From an uncultured Pelagibacteraceae bacterium (lineage in GTDB: Bacteria; Pseudomonadota; Alphaproteobacteria; Pelagibacterales; Pelagibacteraceae), in the NCBI GenBank assembly GCA_902636165.1, contig CACPQV010000004.1:1-41180 (forward strand): DNA of 41,180 bases. Reading direction: 5' to 3'. The notes beneath the pieces were generated by a model. The model searched no databases and had not been told where the DNA came from. It saw only the letters and a program-made list of their open reading frames with translations. Position numbers and translations under genes: made by a program. Shown one piece after another: positions 1-10,973 of this stretch (the first letter of the stretch is position 1; each line of letters starts with the position of its first letter).

Positions 1-1
1 A

Positions 2-2134
2 CTTTTTCTTGAACTATACGAAAAAGGTTTAGTTTACAGAAAAGAGAGTTATGTGAACTGGGATCCTGTAGATAAGACAGTTCTAGCAAATGAACAAGTT
101 ATAGATGGTAAGGGGTGGAGATCAGGTGCCTCTGTAGAAAGAAAAAAACTTAGTCAATGGTTTTTTAAAATTTCAAATTTTTCTGAGGAATTATTAAAGG
201 GTCTTGATGATCTTGACGAGTGGCCTGACAAAGTTAAAATCATGCAAAAAAATTGGATTGGTAAATCTTATGGGTGTGAAATTAATTTTCAGATTGAAGG
301 CTCAGATAAGGTTAAGGAAATAAAATGTTATACAACACGACCCGATACCCTATTTGGTTTCTCCTTTTTGGCATTATCAGTTGATCATCCACTATCAAAA
401 ATCTATGAAAATGAAAAAGAATTTTTAGATTTTAGAGATAATTGTTCAAAAACAGGAACTACAGAAGAATCTATTGCTCAAGCAGAAAAAATTGGATTCA
501 AGACAAATTTATTAGCTTTAAACCCTTTAGATAATTCTAAAAAAGTTCCAGTTTATTTTGCAAACTTTGTATTAATGGATTATGGCTTTGGTGCTGTCTT
601 TGGTTGTCCTGCTCATGATCAAAGAGATTTTGACTTTGCGAAAAAATATAATTTAGATATCATAACAGTTGTAAAGCCTAAAGATGAAAAGGATAACTTT
701 ACAGTTTCTAAAGAGGCTTATGCTGGCGATGGTGTTTTAATAAATTCAAAATTTTTAAATGGTCTTTCGGTTCCTGAAGAGTCAATAAAAAAAACGATTG
801 AAATTTTAGAAGAAAAAAAAATTGGAAATCAAAAGATTAATTTTAGACTTAAAGATTGGGGTATCTCAAGACAAAGATATTGGGGTTGCCCTATACCAAT
901 TGCTTACAATAAAAAAAATGAAATACAAAAAATTCCTTTTAAAGACCTACCAGTTTTACTACCTGAAAATGTTGACATGAACACCAACGGAAATCCTCTT
1001 GATGCAATTGATGAATGGAAATATGTTACAATTAATGGAGAAAAATGTAGGCGTGAAACTGATACCTTAGATACTTTTGTAGACTCCTCATGGTATTTTC
1101 TGAGATTTTGCTCATCAAATGAAAAAAATTTAAGTTTTAATAAAAAAGATTTAGAATATTGGATGCCAGTAGATCAATATATTGGTGGAGTTGAACATGC
1201 TATTTTACACTTGTTATATTCAAGATTTTTCACTCGAGCTATAAGCTTCAATAACGAAAAATTTGACATAAAAGAACCTTTCAAAGGTTTATTTACACAA
1301 GGAATGGTCTGTCATCAAACTTATAAAGATAAGAATGATAATTGGCTAAGTCCTGATGAGGTATCAAGTGAAGATGGAAAAAAATTCTTTATTAAAAAAA
1401 ATCCTGAAAAAATTGTTTCAGTAGGACCTTCAGAATCTATGTCCAAATCTAAAAAAAATACAATAGATCCAGAAAAGATGATTGAAGCATATGGGGCTGA
1501 TGCAGTAAGATTATTCATATTATCTGATAGTCCACCAGAAAAAGATATTCAATGGTCAGAAAATGGGATGACTTCATCCTTTAAATTTATTCAAAAATTT
1601 TGGACAATGAGTAATAAAATTATTGATATAACAGAAGAGAAAAAAGAAAACTTTAACAATGATTTAGAAATTTTTACAAATCAGGCAATTGATAGAATAA
1701 ACTTTGCCTTAGAGAAATTTAGATACAATGTAATTATTGCAGTTTTTCACGAAATTTATTCTTTTTATAAAAAAATTTCAGAAGATGAAAAAAACTATGA
1801 AAATCTTTTTATTAATTTTGAAAAAGTTTTAATAATGTTTTTACCTATAGCACCACATGTTGCAAGCGAATGCTTAGGTAAAATGCAAAAAAATATTAGT
1901 GATGTGAAATGGCCTCAGATCAAACCTGAATATTTAAAAACTAATAAAAAATTGATAGTTGTACAGGTCAACGGAAGAAAACGAGCGACAATTGAAGTAG
2001 AAAAGGAAATATCTGAGGATCAATTAATATCAAAGATAAAAGAAAAAAAAATAATAGAAAAATACATAAATCAAAAACAAATAATTAAAACTATTTATAT
2101 TCAAAACAAACTAATTAATATTATAATTAAATGA
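2..2134 (+). CDS. leuS: Leucyl-tRNA synthetase, 3' portion (5' end outside window)
   Basis: Frame is open from base 2 ([33 protein letters not shown]); HIGH-class editing domain, 'TRPDTLFG', '[13 protein letters not shown]', '[12 protein letters not shown]' KMSKS motif. Confidence 0.97.
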   Translation, partial: LFLELYEKGLVYRKESYVNWDPVDKTVLANEQVIDGKGWRSGASVERKKLSQWFFKISNFSEELLKGLDDLDEWPDKVKIMQKNWIGKSYGCEINFQIEGSDKVKEIKCYTTRPDTLFGFSFLALSVDHPLSKIYENEKEFLDFRDNCSKTGTTEESIAQAEKIGFKTNLLALNPLDNSKKVPVYFANFVLMDYGFGAVFGCPAHDQRDFDFAKKYNLDIITVVKPKDEKDNFTVSKEAYAGDGVLINSKFLNGLSVPEESIKKTIEILEEKKIGNQKINFRLKDWGISRQRYWGCPIPIAYNKKNEIQKIPFKDLPVLLPENVDMNTNGNPLDAIDEWKYVTINGEKCRRETDTLDTFVDSSWYFLRFCSSNEKNLSFNKKDLEYWMPVDQYIGGVEHAILHLLYSRFFTRAISFNNEKFDIKEPFKGLFTQGMVCHQTYKDKNDNWLSPDEVSSEDGKKFFIKKNPEKIVSVGPSESMSKSKKNTIDPEKMIEAYGADAVRLFILSDSPPEKDIQWSENGMTSSFKFIQKFWTMSNKIIDITEEKKENFNNDLEIFTNQAIDRINFALEKFRYNVIIAVFHEIYSFYKKISEDEKNYENLFINFEKVLIMFLPIAPHVASECLGKMQKNISDVKWPQIKPEYLKTNKKLIVVQVNGRKRATIEVEKEISEDQLISKIKEKKIIEKYINQKQIIKTIYIQNKLINIIIK

Positions 2135-2583
2135 TGAAAAAAAAATTAATTTTTATTTTATTTTTTTTAACTAGTTGCGGCTTTGAGCCAATATATTCTA
2201 GTAAAAATTCAAATGATTTTGTTTTTAAAAAAATCGAGACCATAGGAGAAAAAACAATAAATAGACGTATAATTTCGGCTATTTCTGCAAAAGAAAATAA
2301 CATTGATTTTTCTCATAAAAAATTAATTTTAGAAAACGAAAAAAATATAATTGAAACCTCAAAAAATACAAAAGGTCAGCCAGATTCTTTTAAAATGGCT
2401 ATTAAGTTCAAAATTACTTTAATAGATAACAAAAATAATTCTTCTGAAAAAATATTTTATGAAGAATTTTCATATAAGAACAAAGATAATAAATTTGATT
2501 TGTCAGAGTATGAAATTAAACTTGAAAATGATTTGATTGACAAGATAATTGAAGATCTAATCATTTACTTCAATATTCAATGA
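2131..2583 (+). CDS. lptE: LPS-assembly lipoprotein LptE-like
   Basis: Lipoprotein signal '[20 protein letters not shown]' with lipobox; lies between leuS and holA as in other proteobacteria. Confidence 0.85.
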   Translation: MMKKKLIFILFFLTSCGFEPIYSSKNSNDFVFKKIETIGEKTINRRIISAISAKENNIDFSHKKLILENEKNIIETSKNTKGQPDSFKMAIKFKITLIDNKNNSSEKIFYEEFSYKNKDNKFDLSEYEIKLENDLIDKIIEDLIIYFNIQ

Positions 2584-3575
2584 TAATCAAAGCTTTTGAA
2601 CTTGAGAAAAAAAATCTTTTAAATCAAAAATTTTTTTTATTTTATGGAAGTAATAAAGGTTTAATAGATGAAACTTTAAATAAAACAATAAAACCGTTAG
2701 TTCCATCTAACATATTTCGATACGATGAAAATGATATAATTAGAAATGCTGAAGCATTTGAAGAAAATTTATCTAATAAATCTTTTTTTGAAGACAAAAA
2801 ACTAATTATAATATCTAGAGTTACGGATAAACTATATAAATTATTAATAAATATTGTAGAGAGAAATTACGAAGGAATAATCATAGTATTAATAGCTGGA
2901 GTCTTAGAAAAAAAATCAAAAATTAGAAATTTATTCGAAAAGGACAAAGGATTATTTTGTGTTCCATTTTACGAAGATAATTATCAATCCTTAAATTTTG
3001 TAGCTCAAAAATTTTTAAAAGAAAAAAAAATTTCTGTATCGCAAGAAAACATCAACTTAATTATAGAGAGATCTGCTAATGATAGAATTAATCTTTATAA
3101 TGAATTGAGTAAGATAGAACTTTTCTCTAAAAATAAAAAAATAATTGATCAAAAAAGTATTCTTGAATTAACAAATTTGAGTGAAAATTTTAGTATTTCA
3201 GAACTTTTAGATAATACGCTGATAAAGAATAAGAAAAAAGTATTTAATATACTAAATGAAAATATTTTTGTTAATGAAGATAATATTTTGATATTAAGAA
3301 CTTTCTCAAATAAATTAAAACGTTTGTTGAAAATCAAATATCAATCTAAGAATGAAATAAACTTAGATAAAATAATAAATTCATATAGACCTCCAATTTT
3401 TTGGAAAGAAAAAGATATAGTTAAAAAACAATTAGGGATTTGGAATTTAAATAAAATTAAAAACCTTATTGTTAAAATTAATGATATTGAATTATTGGTC
3501 AAAAAGTATCCTAACTCTTCAACAAATATTTTGATAAACTTTCTTCTAGAACAAACTGCAGAAACTAATAATTAG
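2580..3575 (+). CDS. holA: DNA polymerase III delta subunit
   Basis: N-terminal 'FFLFYGSNKGLIDETLNK' and overall HolA-like layout; leuS-lptE-holA synteny. Confidence 0.88.
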   Translation: MIIKAFELEKKNLLNQKFFLFYGSNKGLIDETLNKTIKPLVPSNIFRYDENDIIRNAEAFEENLSNKSFFEDKKLIIISRVTDKLYKLLINIVERNYEGIIIVLIAGVLEKKSKIRNLFEKDKGLFCVPFYEDNYQSLNFVAQKFLKEKKISVSQENINLIIERSANDRINLYNELSKIELFSKNKKIIDQKSILELTNLSENFSISELLDNTLIKNKKKVFNILNENIFVNEDNILILRTFSNKLKRLLKIKYQSKNEINLDKIINSYRPPIFWKEKDIVKKQLGIWNLNKIKNLIVKINDIELLVKKYPNSSTNILINFLLEQTAETNN

Positions 3576-4407
3576 TTTTTATAATATCAATTATTTTATT
3601 TAATTGGTCTAAGTCGTGATATTTAAACATTATAGTACCTTTATTTTTTTTGTCATTTTTAATCTTTACATTTAAACCAGTTTTTTCCGAAATAATTTCC
3701 TCGAGACTTGTAATATTAGGGTCTATTTGATGACGCTTGTTGGCTGATTTTCTTTTAAATATTTTAACAAAATTTTCCGTTTGCCTTACTGAAAGTTTCT
3801 TTTCAACTATTTTTTCAGCAATAAAATCAGCATTACTTAGACCAACTAATATTTTAGCATGACCAGCGCTGATTTTTTTTTCTTCAATAAATTTAAGAAC
3901 TAAAGATGGTAACGTTAATAGTCTTAGTGAATTGGTTATATAACTTCTACTTTTTCCAATAAATTTTGACACTTTCTCTTGATCGTATGCAAATTCATCT
4001 ATCAATCTTTTATAACCTTGTGCTTCCTCCAAGGGATTTAGATCATGTCTCTGAACATTTTCAACAATTGCAAATTCTAAAGATTTAAGATCGTCGGCGT
4101 CCGTAACAACCACAGGAATTTCGTGAAGTCCTGCTTTTTGAGCTGCCAACCATCTTCTTTCTCCTGCGATAATCTCATATTTGGAATTATTTGTTTCAGA
4201 TTTTCTAACTATTATTGGTTGTATAATACCGCGTTCCTTAATTGAATTAACTAAATCATTTAAGTTTTCTTCATCAAAATTTTTTCTAGGTTGATATTTG
4301 TTTGGAACTATCTCAGCTAATTTTAAATTATTTGTTTTATTCTCTACCTTAGTTTCACCAATTAAAGAAGATAATCCTCTTCCTAATCCTTTTTTTATTT
4401 TGTTCAT
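3565..4407 (-). CDS. parB: Chromosome partitioning protein ParB
   Basis: 'KKGLGRGLSSLIGE', 'PNKYQPRKNFDEENLNDLVNSIKERGIIQPIIVR', 'IAGERRWLAAQKAGLHEIPV', HTH 'SAGHAKILVGL'. Confidence 0.98.
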   Translation of the reverse strand: MNKIKKGLGRGLSSLIGETKVENKTNNLKLAEIVPNKYQPRKNFDEENLNDLVNSIKERGIIQPIIVRKSETNNSKYEIIAGERRWLAAQKAGLHEIPVVVTDADDLKSLEFAIVENVQRHDLNPLEEAQGYKRLIDEFAYDQEKVSKFIGKSRSYITNSLRLLTLPSLVLKFIEEKKISAGHAKILVGLSNADFIAEKIVEKKLSVRQTENFVKIFKRKSANKRHQIDPNITSLEEIISEKTGLNVKIKNDKKNKGTIMFKYHDLDQLNKIIDIIKTNY

Positions 4408-5201
4408 TATGCTGCACTCCCAATTTTATTTTCCTGTTCTATAAACTCGTCAGTAAAACTATAATAAGATTTGCTGCCTGGGCAATTTTTATCATAAATT
4501 AAGACTGGAATTCCATGTGATGGAGCTTCAGATAATCTTACGTTTCTAGGTATTACCGTTTGGTAAACTTTATCTTTAAAATAATCTCTTGCTTCTTGTT
4601 CAACCTGTGATGAAAGTTTGTTTCTTCGATCATACATAGTCAAAAGTATGCCCTGAATTTCTAATTCAGGATTCAAATTAGTTTTAATTCTCTCAATTGT
4701 TTTCATTAGTTGTGTAAGTCCCTCCAATGCAAAAAATTCCGTTTGAAGCGGCACCAACAATGAATTAGATGATACCAAGGCCATTACCGTTAATAAGCTT
4801 AAAGAAGGAGGACAATCTATAAGAATATAATCATATAATCCTCTAGAATCGTTTAAAAACGGGGTTAATTTAGTCTTTAATATGAAAGCTCTATCGCTAT
4901 CACCTGCAGTCTCAACTTCCAATCCGGAGAGATCTACATTGGATGGTATTAAATCTAGATTTTGAAAGTCTGTTTTTTTTATTACTCTTGAAATAGACAT
5001 TGTTCCATTAAGAATTCCATAAATAGTTTGATCAGATTGAGAGGTGTTGGATAATCCTAATCCTGTGGTAGCATTTCCTTGAGGGTCTAGATCAATTACT
5101 AAAATTTTCTTACCAAGTTGGGATAACGCCGACGCTAAATTAATTACAGTTGTTGTTTTTCCAACTCCACCTTTTTGATTTAAAATTGAAATTATTTTCA
5201 T
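4407..5201 (-). CDS. parA: Chromosome partitioning ATPase ParA
   Basis: Deviant Walker A 'LNQKGGVGKTTTVINLASAL'; 'DPQGNATTGLG'; adjacent to parB. Confidence 0.98.
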   Translation of the reverse strand: MKIISILNQKGGVGKTTTVINLASALSQLGKKILVIDLDPQGNATTGLGLSNTSQSDQTIYGILNGTMSISRVIKKTDFQNLDLIPSNVDLSGLEVETAGDSDRAFILKTKLTPFLNDSRGLYDYILIDCPPSLSLLTVMALVSSNSLLVPLQTEFFALEGLTQLMKTIERIKTNLNPELEIQGILLTMYDRRNKLSSQVEQEARDYFKDKVYQTVIPRNVRLSEAPSHGIPVLIYDKNCPGSKSYYSFTDEFIEQENKIGSAA

Positions 5202-5845
5202 GAAATCTTTTTTTTAATTTTTTTGATGTTTAATATAAACGAGTCGCTGTTAGTTAAACTTTTTTTTTCTTCATAATCTAAATCCCACTCTTGAAGTGTT
5301 TCATTAAGAATTTTTCTCCCACTACTTCCCATAAAAAAAATAATATTTTTATATTTTTTAAAATTTTCATTTACCAAGCTTAAAATCACAGGCATTGGCT
5401 TAAACGCCCTGGACATAATTGTTCCTGTTTCAATATTTTTAAGTGAAAAAATATCTTTCTGAATTATTTTTGTATTTAAATTTAATTTTTTTGAAACTTC
5501 TCTAAGGAAAGCACATTTGTGGTAGCTTTTTTCATAAAGGTTTACTTTTAAATCATTTTTAATTTTTTTCATCACTATGGCCACTATTAATCCTGGCATT
5601 CCACCTCCTGTACCTAAATCTGTGGTTGTATTGCAATTTAAATCAACAAAATCAATGATTTGCGCCGAATCTATTATATGGCGCTCTCTTATTGCCTCCT
5701 TTTCATACATTTTTTTACTTATAATATTAATTTTCTGATTTTTTTCCTGTATCATCGAAATTAAGCTCTCAAGCTCATTACAAGTTTCACGTGAAACATT
5801 TAAATTAGAAATTTTAGAATAAAAATTTAAAATTAAGTTATCCAT
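5198..5845 (-). CDS. rsmG: 16S rRNA (guanine527-N7)-methyltransferase RsmG/GidB
   Basis: 'DLGTGGGMPGLIVAI' SAM motif, 'ERHIIDSAQI', 'MSRAFKPM'; between parA and mnmG. Confidence 0.96.
   Translation of the reverse strand: MDNLILNFYSKISNLNVSRETCNELESLISMIQEKNQKINIISKKMYEKEAIRERHIIDSAQIIDFVDLNCNTTTDLGTGGGMPGLIVAIVMKKIKNDLKVNLYEKSYHKCAFLREVSKKLNLNTKIIQKDIFSLKNIETGTIMSRAFKPMPVILSLVNENFKKYKNIIFFMGSSGRKILNETLQEWDLDYEEKKSLTNSDSFILNIKKIKKKIS
5783..5798. promoter_or_regulatory. parS centromere-like site (AGTTTCACGTGAAACA)
   Basis: Perfect 14-bp palindrome GTTTCACGTGAAAC (5784-5797), 15/16 match to the parS consensus TGTTTCACGTGAAACA; inside the 5' part of rsmG ('NVSRETC'), next to parAB. Confidence 0.93.
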
Positions 5846-7716
5846 TAAGCTATATGCTTAATAGACTTTCTTTTGACGTGTGACAACAAAATATATACGG
5901 CTGCAGGAGTTATTCCATCGATTCTTAAAGCCTGACCCATAGTTTTAGGCCTTATTTCTTTGAATTTGGCTTTTACCTCATTAGAAAGACCTGAAAATTG
6001 ATCATAATCAATGTTATCTGGTATTGTTAAATTTTCATCTCGTTTAAAAGCTAAAATATCGGCCTTTTGTTTCTTTAAATATCCTCTGTAATGAGAGTTA
6101 ATCTCAATCTGCTCATCAATATCATTGCCATAATCAGGGATTTGAGGCCATATATTCCTAATTTTTGTCATATCAACACTTTTTTGGGTTAGAATTTCCT
6201 CTGCTGATCTAAAAACACCGTCTTTCGCTATTTTTATTCCAAATTTATCTGCCTTAGAGGGTGAAATGTTTAAATTAGACATTTGAAGAGATATTTTGCT
6301 TAATTTATCAAATTTATCCTCAAATAGTTGTTTTCTAATTTTTGATATTAAACCAATTTTAATTCCTTTGTGGGTAAGCCTTAAGTCTGCATTATCTGAC
6401 CTTAGACTTAGTCTGTATTCTGCTCGTGATGTAAACATTCTATAAGGCTCTGCAACACCTTTTGTAATTAAATCATCTATCATAACGCCAATGTAAGCAT
6501 CTGATCTATCTAAAATAAAAGGCTCCATATTCTTAAGGGATAGAGCAGCATTAATTCCTGCTATAAGGCCTTGAGCAGCTGCTTCCTCATAACCTGTAGT
6601 TCCATTAATTTGACCAGCAAGATAAAGATTTTTTATTTTTTTTGTCTCCAGTGTTAAAAAGAGCTCTCTAGGGTCAATATAATCATATTCTATAGCATAT
6701 CCTGGTCTGATTATTTTTACGTTTTCTAAACCGCTGATATTGTTGAGTATTTCATGTTGCACAACCTCAGGTAGTGATGTTGATATACCATTAGGGTAAA
6801 TAGTATGGTCATTTAGTCCCTCAGGCTCGAGAAATATTTGATGTCTTGTCTTATCAGCGAATTTTACTATTTTATCTTCGATAGACGGACAATATCTAGG
6901 ACCAACACCTTGTATGCTTCCGGAATACATTGCACTTTTAGATAAATTCTTTTCTATTATTTTATGAACCTTTTCGTTTGTATAAGTCATCGAACAAGAC
7001 ACTTGTTTATTTAAATTTTTTTTAGTCAGAAAAGAAAAAAAATATGGATCTTCATCGGCAAACTGTTTTTCCAAATTTTCAAAATTAATTGTTCTAGAAT
7101 CTAATCTAGGAGGTGTGCCTGTTTTCAATCTTCCAATTTTGAAATTATACTTTTTTAATTGTTCACTTAAACCTGTACTCGGTTTTTCATTAAATCGCCC
7201 AGCAGGAGTTCTTTCATCACCTATATGTATCAAACCATTCAAAAAAGTGCCCGTTGTTAAGATTAACTTGTTACAACTCACTTTGTTACCTTTAAGTGTT
7301 ATAAACCCACTTATTTGGTTTTTTTCAAAAATAAACTCAATTACAGGATCTGAAAAAATGCTTAAATTACAGTAGTTTACAAGTTTTTCTTGCATATATT
7401 TACGATATAATGATCTGTCAGACTGAGTTCTCGGTCCTCTAACTGCAGGTCCTCTACTTCTATTTAATAATCTAAATTGTATTCCAGACTTGTCTGCTAC
7501 CTCTCCCATAACACCATCTAGAGCATCAATTTCTCTAACTAGGTGACCCTTGCCTAAACCACCTATAGCTGGATTACAGGACATTTCTCCTATTGTATTT
7601 TTGTTATGTGTAAACAAAGCGGTATTTGCACCAAGCCTTGCTGAGGCCGCTGCTGCTTCACAACCAGCATGACCGCCTCCGATAACAATTACATCAAATC
7701 GCAAATCTTTTTTCAT
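5845..7716 (-). CDS. mnmG: tRNA uridine-5-carboxymethylaminomethyl modification enzyme MnmG/GidA
   Basis: '[22 protein letters not shown]', '[23 protein letters not shown]', '[21 protein letters not shown]'-type motifs. Confidence 0.98.
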   Translation of the reverse strand: MKKDLRFDVIVIGGGHAGCEAAAASARLGANTALFTHNKNTIGEMSCNPAIGGLGKGHLVREIDALDGVMGEVADKSGIQFRLLNRSRGPAVRGPRTQSDRSLYRKYMQEKLVNYCNLSIFSDPVIEFIFEKNQISGFITLKGNKVSCNKLILTTGTFLNGLIHIGDERTPAGRFNEKPSTGLSEQLKKYNFKIGRLKTGTPPRLDSRTINFENLEKQFADEDPYFFSFLTKKNLNKQVSCSMTYTNEKVHKIIEKNLSKSAMYSGSIQGVGPRYCPSIEDKIVKFADKTRHQIFLEPEGLNDHTIYPNGISTSLPEVVQHEILNNISGLENVKIIRPGYAIEYDYIDPRELFLTLETKKIKNLYLAGQINGTTGYEEAAAQGLIAGINAALSLKNMEPFILDRSDAYIGVMIDDLITKGVAEPYRMFTSRAEYRLSLRSDNADLRLTHKGIKIGLISKIRKQLFEDKFDKLSKISLQMSNLNISPSKADKFGIKIAKDGVFRSAEEILTQKSVDMTKIRNIWPQIPDYGNDIDEQIEINSHYRGYLKKQKADILAFKRDENLTIPDNIDYDQFSGLSNEVKAKFKEIRPKTMGQALRIDGITPAAVYILLSHVKRKSIKHIA

Positions 7717-7831
7717 GAGCTAAATTTATATTCGATTATAATATTTACAAGATTTCTATTTTTTTTTAAAAAAGGTCTTATTTACCGACGAAAATCAAAA
7801 AAAATATCAAAAAAGCCCTATAAAACGACAA

Positions 7832-9163
7832 TTATTTTCCAATGCAAAAATCATTGAAAATACTACCTAATATCTCCTCTACATCAACTTTACCAACAAT
7901 CATACCTAGTTGTCTTGTTGCTAACCTTAAATCCTCAGCACCTTTATCAAAATCTTTTTTATCATTTTTGTCTGAAAAATTTTTCAAATGTTCAACACAC
8001 TGTAGCAAATGTTGTCTATGCCTTTCTCTTGTAATTAAGATATCTTCCTCTGATATAAATTTATCTTCTAAGTGGTTTTTTATTTTAGAAATTAATTTAT
8101 CAATATTTAAATTGTCTTTTAGTGAAATCAAAACATGATTAAATTTAGAGACTTCGGGGTCTAATTTTTTTTTCAACAGATCTGATTTATTAATTACTAG
8201 AATTGCGTCTTTTTTTAATAAATCATTCAAAAATCCCCTAAAATCGGTACTTTTAGCATCAACTACAACCAATTTCAAATCGGCATTTTCGGCTTTTTTA
8301 AGTGATAACTTTATTCCTTTTTTTTCAATTTCATCTTTTGAGTCTCTAATACCTGCTGTGTCAGAAATAATAACTGGATATCCGTCTAAATTTAGATGAG
8401 TTTCAACAACATCTCTAGTTGTGCCAGCTATTTCAGATACAATTGCAACCTCTCTGTTTGACAAGTTATTTAATAGACTAGATTTACCTGCATTAGTTGG
8501 TCCTACTATTGCAATTTTAAAACCTTCGCGAATTATTTCACCAACCTTTTGATCATTCAGAATTTTATTAATATCATTTATTACACTAAAGGAATCTTCT
8601 TTAATTTTTTTTAAATTTTCCTCAGGTAGATCCTCTTCGGGGAAATCTATTTTTGCCTCAACAATTGTCAAAATTTTTAACAATCTTTCCCTCAGTTCGT
8701 TAAATTTCGCTGAAGATCTTCCTCTCATGATTTTTACAGCTTGTAATCTTTGGATTTCAGTTTCAGCAGATATTAAGTCTGCTATACTCTCGGCTTTAAG
8801 CAAATTTATTTTTCCATTTTGAAATGCAAGCTTTGTAAATTCTCCTGGCTCAGCTAATCTACAATTTTTAACTTTTGAAATCTCGTTTTGAACAGCCAAA
8901 ACTACAGCCTTTCCTCCATGTACATGAATTTCGGCCATATCCTCTCCTGTGTAGCTCTCAGGGCCTGGAAACCATATAATTATACCTTCGTCTATTAGCT
9001 CAGAAGTGTTAATATTGTTTATTTTTCGAAGGGTAGCCACTCTTGGCTGTGAGATTTCTTTTCCTGTAAGTGACGTTATCACATTAGATGCTTCAGAGCC
9101 AGAAATTCTGATAATCGCGACGCCGGAAACTCCTGGACCTGATGATAGGGCATAAATAGTCAT
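7832..9163 (-). CDS. mnmE: tRNA modification GTPase MnmE/TrmE
   Basis: G1 'GPTNAGKSSLLN', G3 'DTAGIR', G4 'NKSD', C-terminal 'FCIGK' motif. Confidence 0.98.
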   Translation of the reverse strand: MTIYALSSGPGVSGVAIIRISGSEASNVITSLTGKEISQPRVATLRKINNINTSELIDEGIIIWFPGPESYTGEDMAEIHVHGGKAVVLAVQNEISKVKNCRLAEPGEFTKLAFQNGKINLLKAESIADLISAETEIQRLQAVKIMRGRSSAKFNELRERLLKILTIVEAKIDFPEEDLPEENLKKIKEDSFSVINDINKILNDQKVGEIIREGFKIAIVGPTNAGKSSLLNNLSNREVAIVSEIAGTTRDVVETHLNLDGYPVIISDTAGIRDSKDEIEKKGIKLSLKKAENADLKLVVVDAKSTDFRGFLNDLLKKDAILVINKSDLLKKKLDPEVSKFNHVLISLKDNLNIDKLISKIKNHLEDKFISEEDILITRERHRQHLLQCVEHLKNFSDKNDKKDFDKGAEDLRLATRQLGMIVGKVDVEEILGSIFNDFCIGK

Positions 9164-9204
9164 AAAATATTATAACTTCTATTCAGCAATATTGGAAAAC
9201 TTAA

Positions 9205-10473
9205 TTAAGCTGGTTTGTTCATTGAATTAAAGAACTCAGCGTTATTTTTTGTGTCTTTTAACTTGGAACTAATGAATTCTATTGCATCCATTGTACCCAT
9301 TGGAGCAATTATTCTTCTAAGTACATTCATTTTTTGTAAATCATTTTTATCAAACAATAATTCCTCTCTTCTTGTCCCTGATTTAGTGATGTCTATTGCT
9401 GGGTAAATTCTTTTGTCTGCAATTTTCCTATCAAGAACAGTTTCGCTATTACCCGTTCCTTTAAATTCTTCAAATATAACTTCATCCATTCTACTTCCTG
9501 TGTCGATCAAAGCTGTAGAGATAATTGTTAGAGACCCACCTTCTTCAATATTTCTAGCTGCTCCAAAGAATCTTTTGGGTCTCTGTAAAGCATTAGCGTC
9601 AACACCGCCAGTTAAGACTTTACCCGAACTTGGTATAACTGCATTATATGCTCTACCGAGTCTTGTTATAGAATCTAATAAAATAACAACATCCTTTTTA
9701 TGCTCGGTCAATCTCTTAGCTTTTTCAATTACCATTTCAGCAACAGCTACATGACGTTGTGCTGGCTCATCAAAAGTTGAGCTTATTACCTCCCCTTTAA
9801 CAGTTCTCTGCATATCTGTAACCTCTTCAGGTCTCTCATCAATTAACAAAACAATTAAATAACATTCAGGATAATTTTTTGCTATTGAGTTAGCTATGCT
9901 CTGCAAGATCATTGTTTTACCAGCCTTAGGAGGTGAAATAATAATTGATCTTTGACCTTTACCAATGGGACTAACTAAATCTATAAGTCTTGGGGTTAAA
10001 TCTTGTTTTTTGTCAGGTTTAATTTGTTCAACTTCCATAACAAGTTGCTTATCAGGATATAAAGGAGTTAAGTTATCAAATGCTATTTTATGTCTAGATT
10101 TATCAGGTTCTTCAAAATTTATTTTACTGACCTGCAATAATGCAAAATATCTTTCCCCTTCTTTTGGTGCTCTAACTGGCCCTTCAACTGTATCACCTGT
10201 TCGCAATCCAAATTTTCTGATCTGACTCGGGCTAACATAGATATCATCTGGACCTGGGAGATAATTTGACTCCATTGCTCTTAAAAAACCAAAACCATCT
10301 TGAAGTAATTGAAGCACCCCTGCTCCGGTTATTTCCTCTTTTTCCGCAACTTTTTTCAAAATAGCAAAAAGGATTTCCTGTTTTCTTAAAGTACTTGCAT
10401 TTTCAATACCAAGCTCTTCTGCTTGAGTAATAAGTTGTTCAGATGATTTTAATTTTAGTTCTTGTATGTTCAT
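9205..10473 (-). CDS. rho: Transcription termination factor Rho
   Basis: '[45 protein letters not shown]', '[14 protein letters not shown]', '[11 protein letters not shown]'. Confidence 0.99.
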   Translation of the reverse strand: MNIQELKLKSSEQLITQAEELGIENASTLRKQEILFAILKKVAEKEEITGAGVLQLLQDGFGFLRAMESNYLPGPDDIYVSPSQIRKFGLRTGDTVEGPVRAPKEGERYFALLQVSKINFEEPDKSRHKIAFDNLTPLYPDKQLVMEVEQIKPDKKQDLTPRLIDLVSPIGKGQRSIIISPPKAGKTMILQSIANSIAKNYPECYLIVLLIDERPEEVTDMQRTVKGEVISSTFDEPAQRHVAVAEMVIEKAKRLTEHKKDVVILLDSITRLGRAYNAVIPSSGKVLTGGVDANALQRPKRFFGAARNIEEGGSLTIISTALIDTGSRMDEVIFEEFKGTGNSETVLDRKIADKRIYPAIDITKSGTRREELLFDKNDLQKMNVLRRIIAPMGTMDAIEFISSKLKDTKNNAEFFNSMNKPA

Positions 10474-10479
10474 GAGGTA

Positions 10480-10499
10480 ATTATTAAGGACTTAATAAT
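10480..10499. repeat. Perfect 9-bp inverted repeat in the rho leader (ATTATTAAG-GA-CTTAATAAT)
   Basis: Read directly; starts 6 bp upstream of the rho ATG on the minus strand. Confidence 0.8.
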
Positions 10500-10535
10500 A
10501 GATTTAATATATATATAAATTATAATTATTCAACC

Positions 10536-10973
10536 CTAGATAGGTTTAAAAATTACAACAAAAATGATCAAAATTAGCAATAAAGTGGGAATTTCATTTA
10601 TATATCTGAAAAATTTATGAGAATGACTGTTCATATCTGTTTTAAATTGACCCAAAACTTTTCCAAGATAAAAATGGTATAAAGTTAGAACTACTACAAA
10701 AAATAGTTTTAAAATCATCCATTTTTGCCCTAACTGACTAAAACCTATTTCATGAATTAATAATAGCCCAAATATCCAAGACAACGTCATTGCTGGAGTC
10801 ATTATGTAAAAGAACAATTTTTTTTCCATAACTTTAAATACCTCTGATACTAATTGTTTGTCATTGTTTTGTGAATGATAAACAAAAATTCTTGGAAGAT
10901 ATAAAAGACCAGCCATCCAAGAAATTACAGCTATCAAATGAAGAGATTTAAAAAGTAAATAAGTGTTCATCAA
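10536..10973 (-). CDS. hemJ: HemJ-type protoporphyrinogen IX oxidase (integral membrane)
   Basis: 'LFKSLHLIAVISWMAGLLYLPRIFVYH' with conserved His and multiple TM segments; adjacent to hemH and hemE. Confidence 0.9.
   Translation of the reverse strand: MMNTYLLFKSLHLIAVISWMAGLLYLPRIFVYHSQNNDKQLVSEVFKVMEKKLFFYIMTPAMTLSWIFGLLLIHEIGFSQLGQKWMILKLFFVVVLTLYHFYLGKVLGQFKTDMNSHSHKFFRYINEIPTLLLILIIFVVIFKPI

Noticed and set aside
7115-7857. Plus-strand ORFs antisense to mnmG and in the mnmE-mnmG gap
   Set aside because: Overlap a conserved gene or A/T homopolymer-rich spacer; no recognizable protein features.
9215-10225. Three plus-strand ORFs (63-113 aa) antisense to rho
   Set aside because: Antisense shadows of rho; no motif or independent support.
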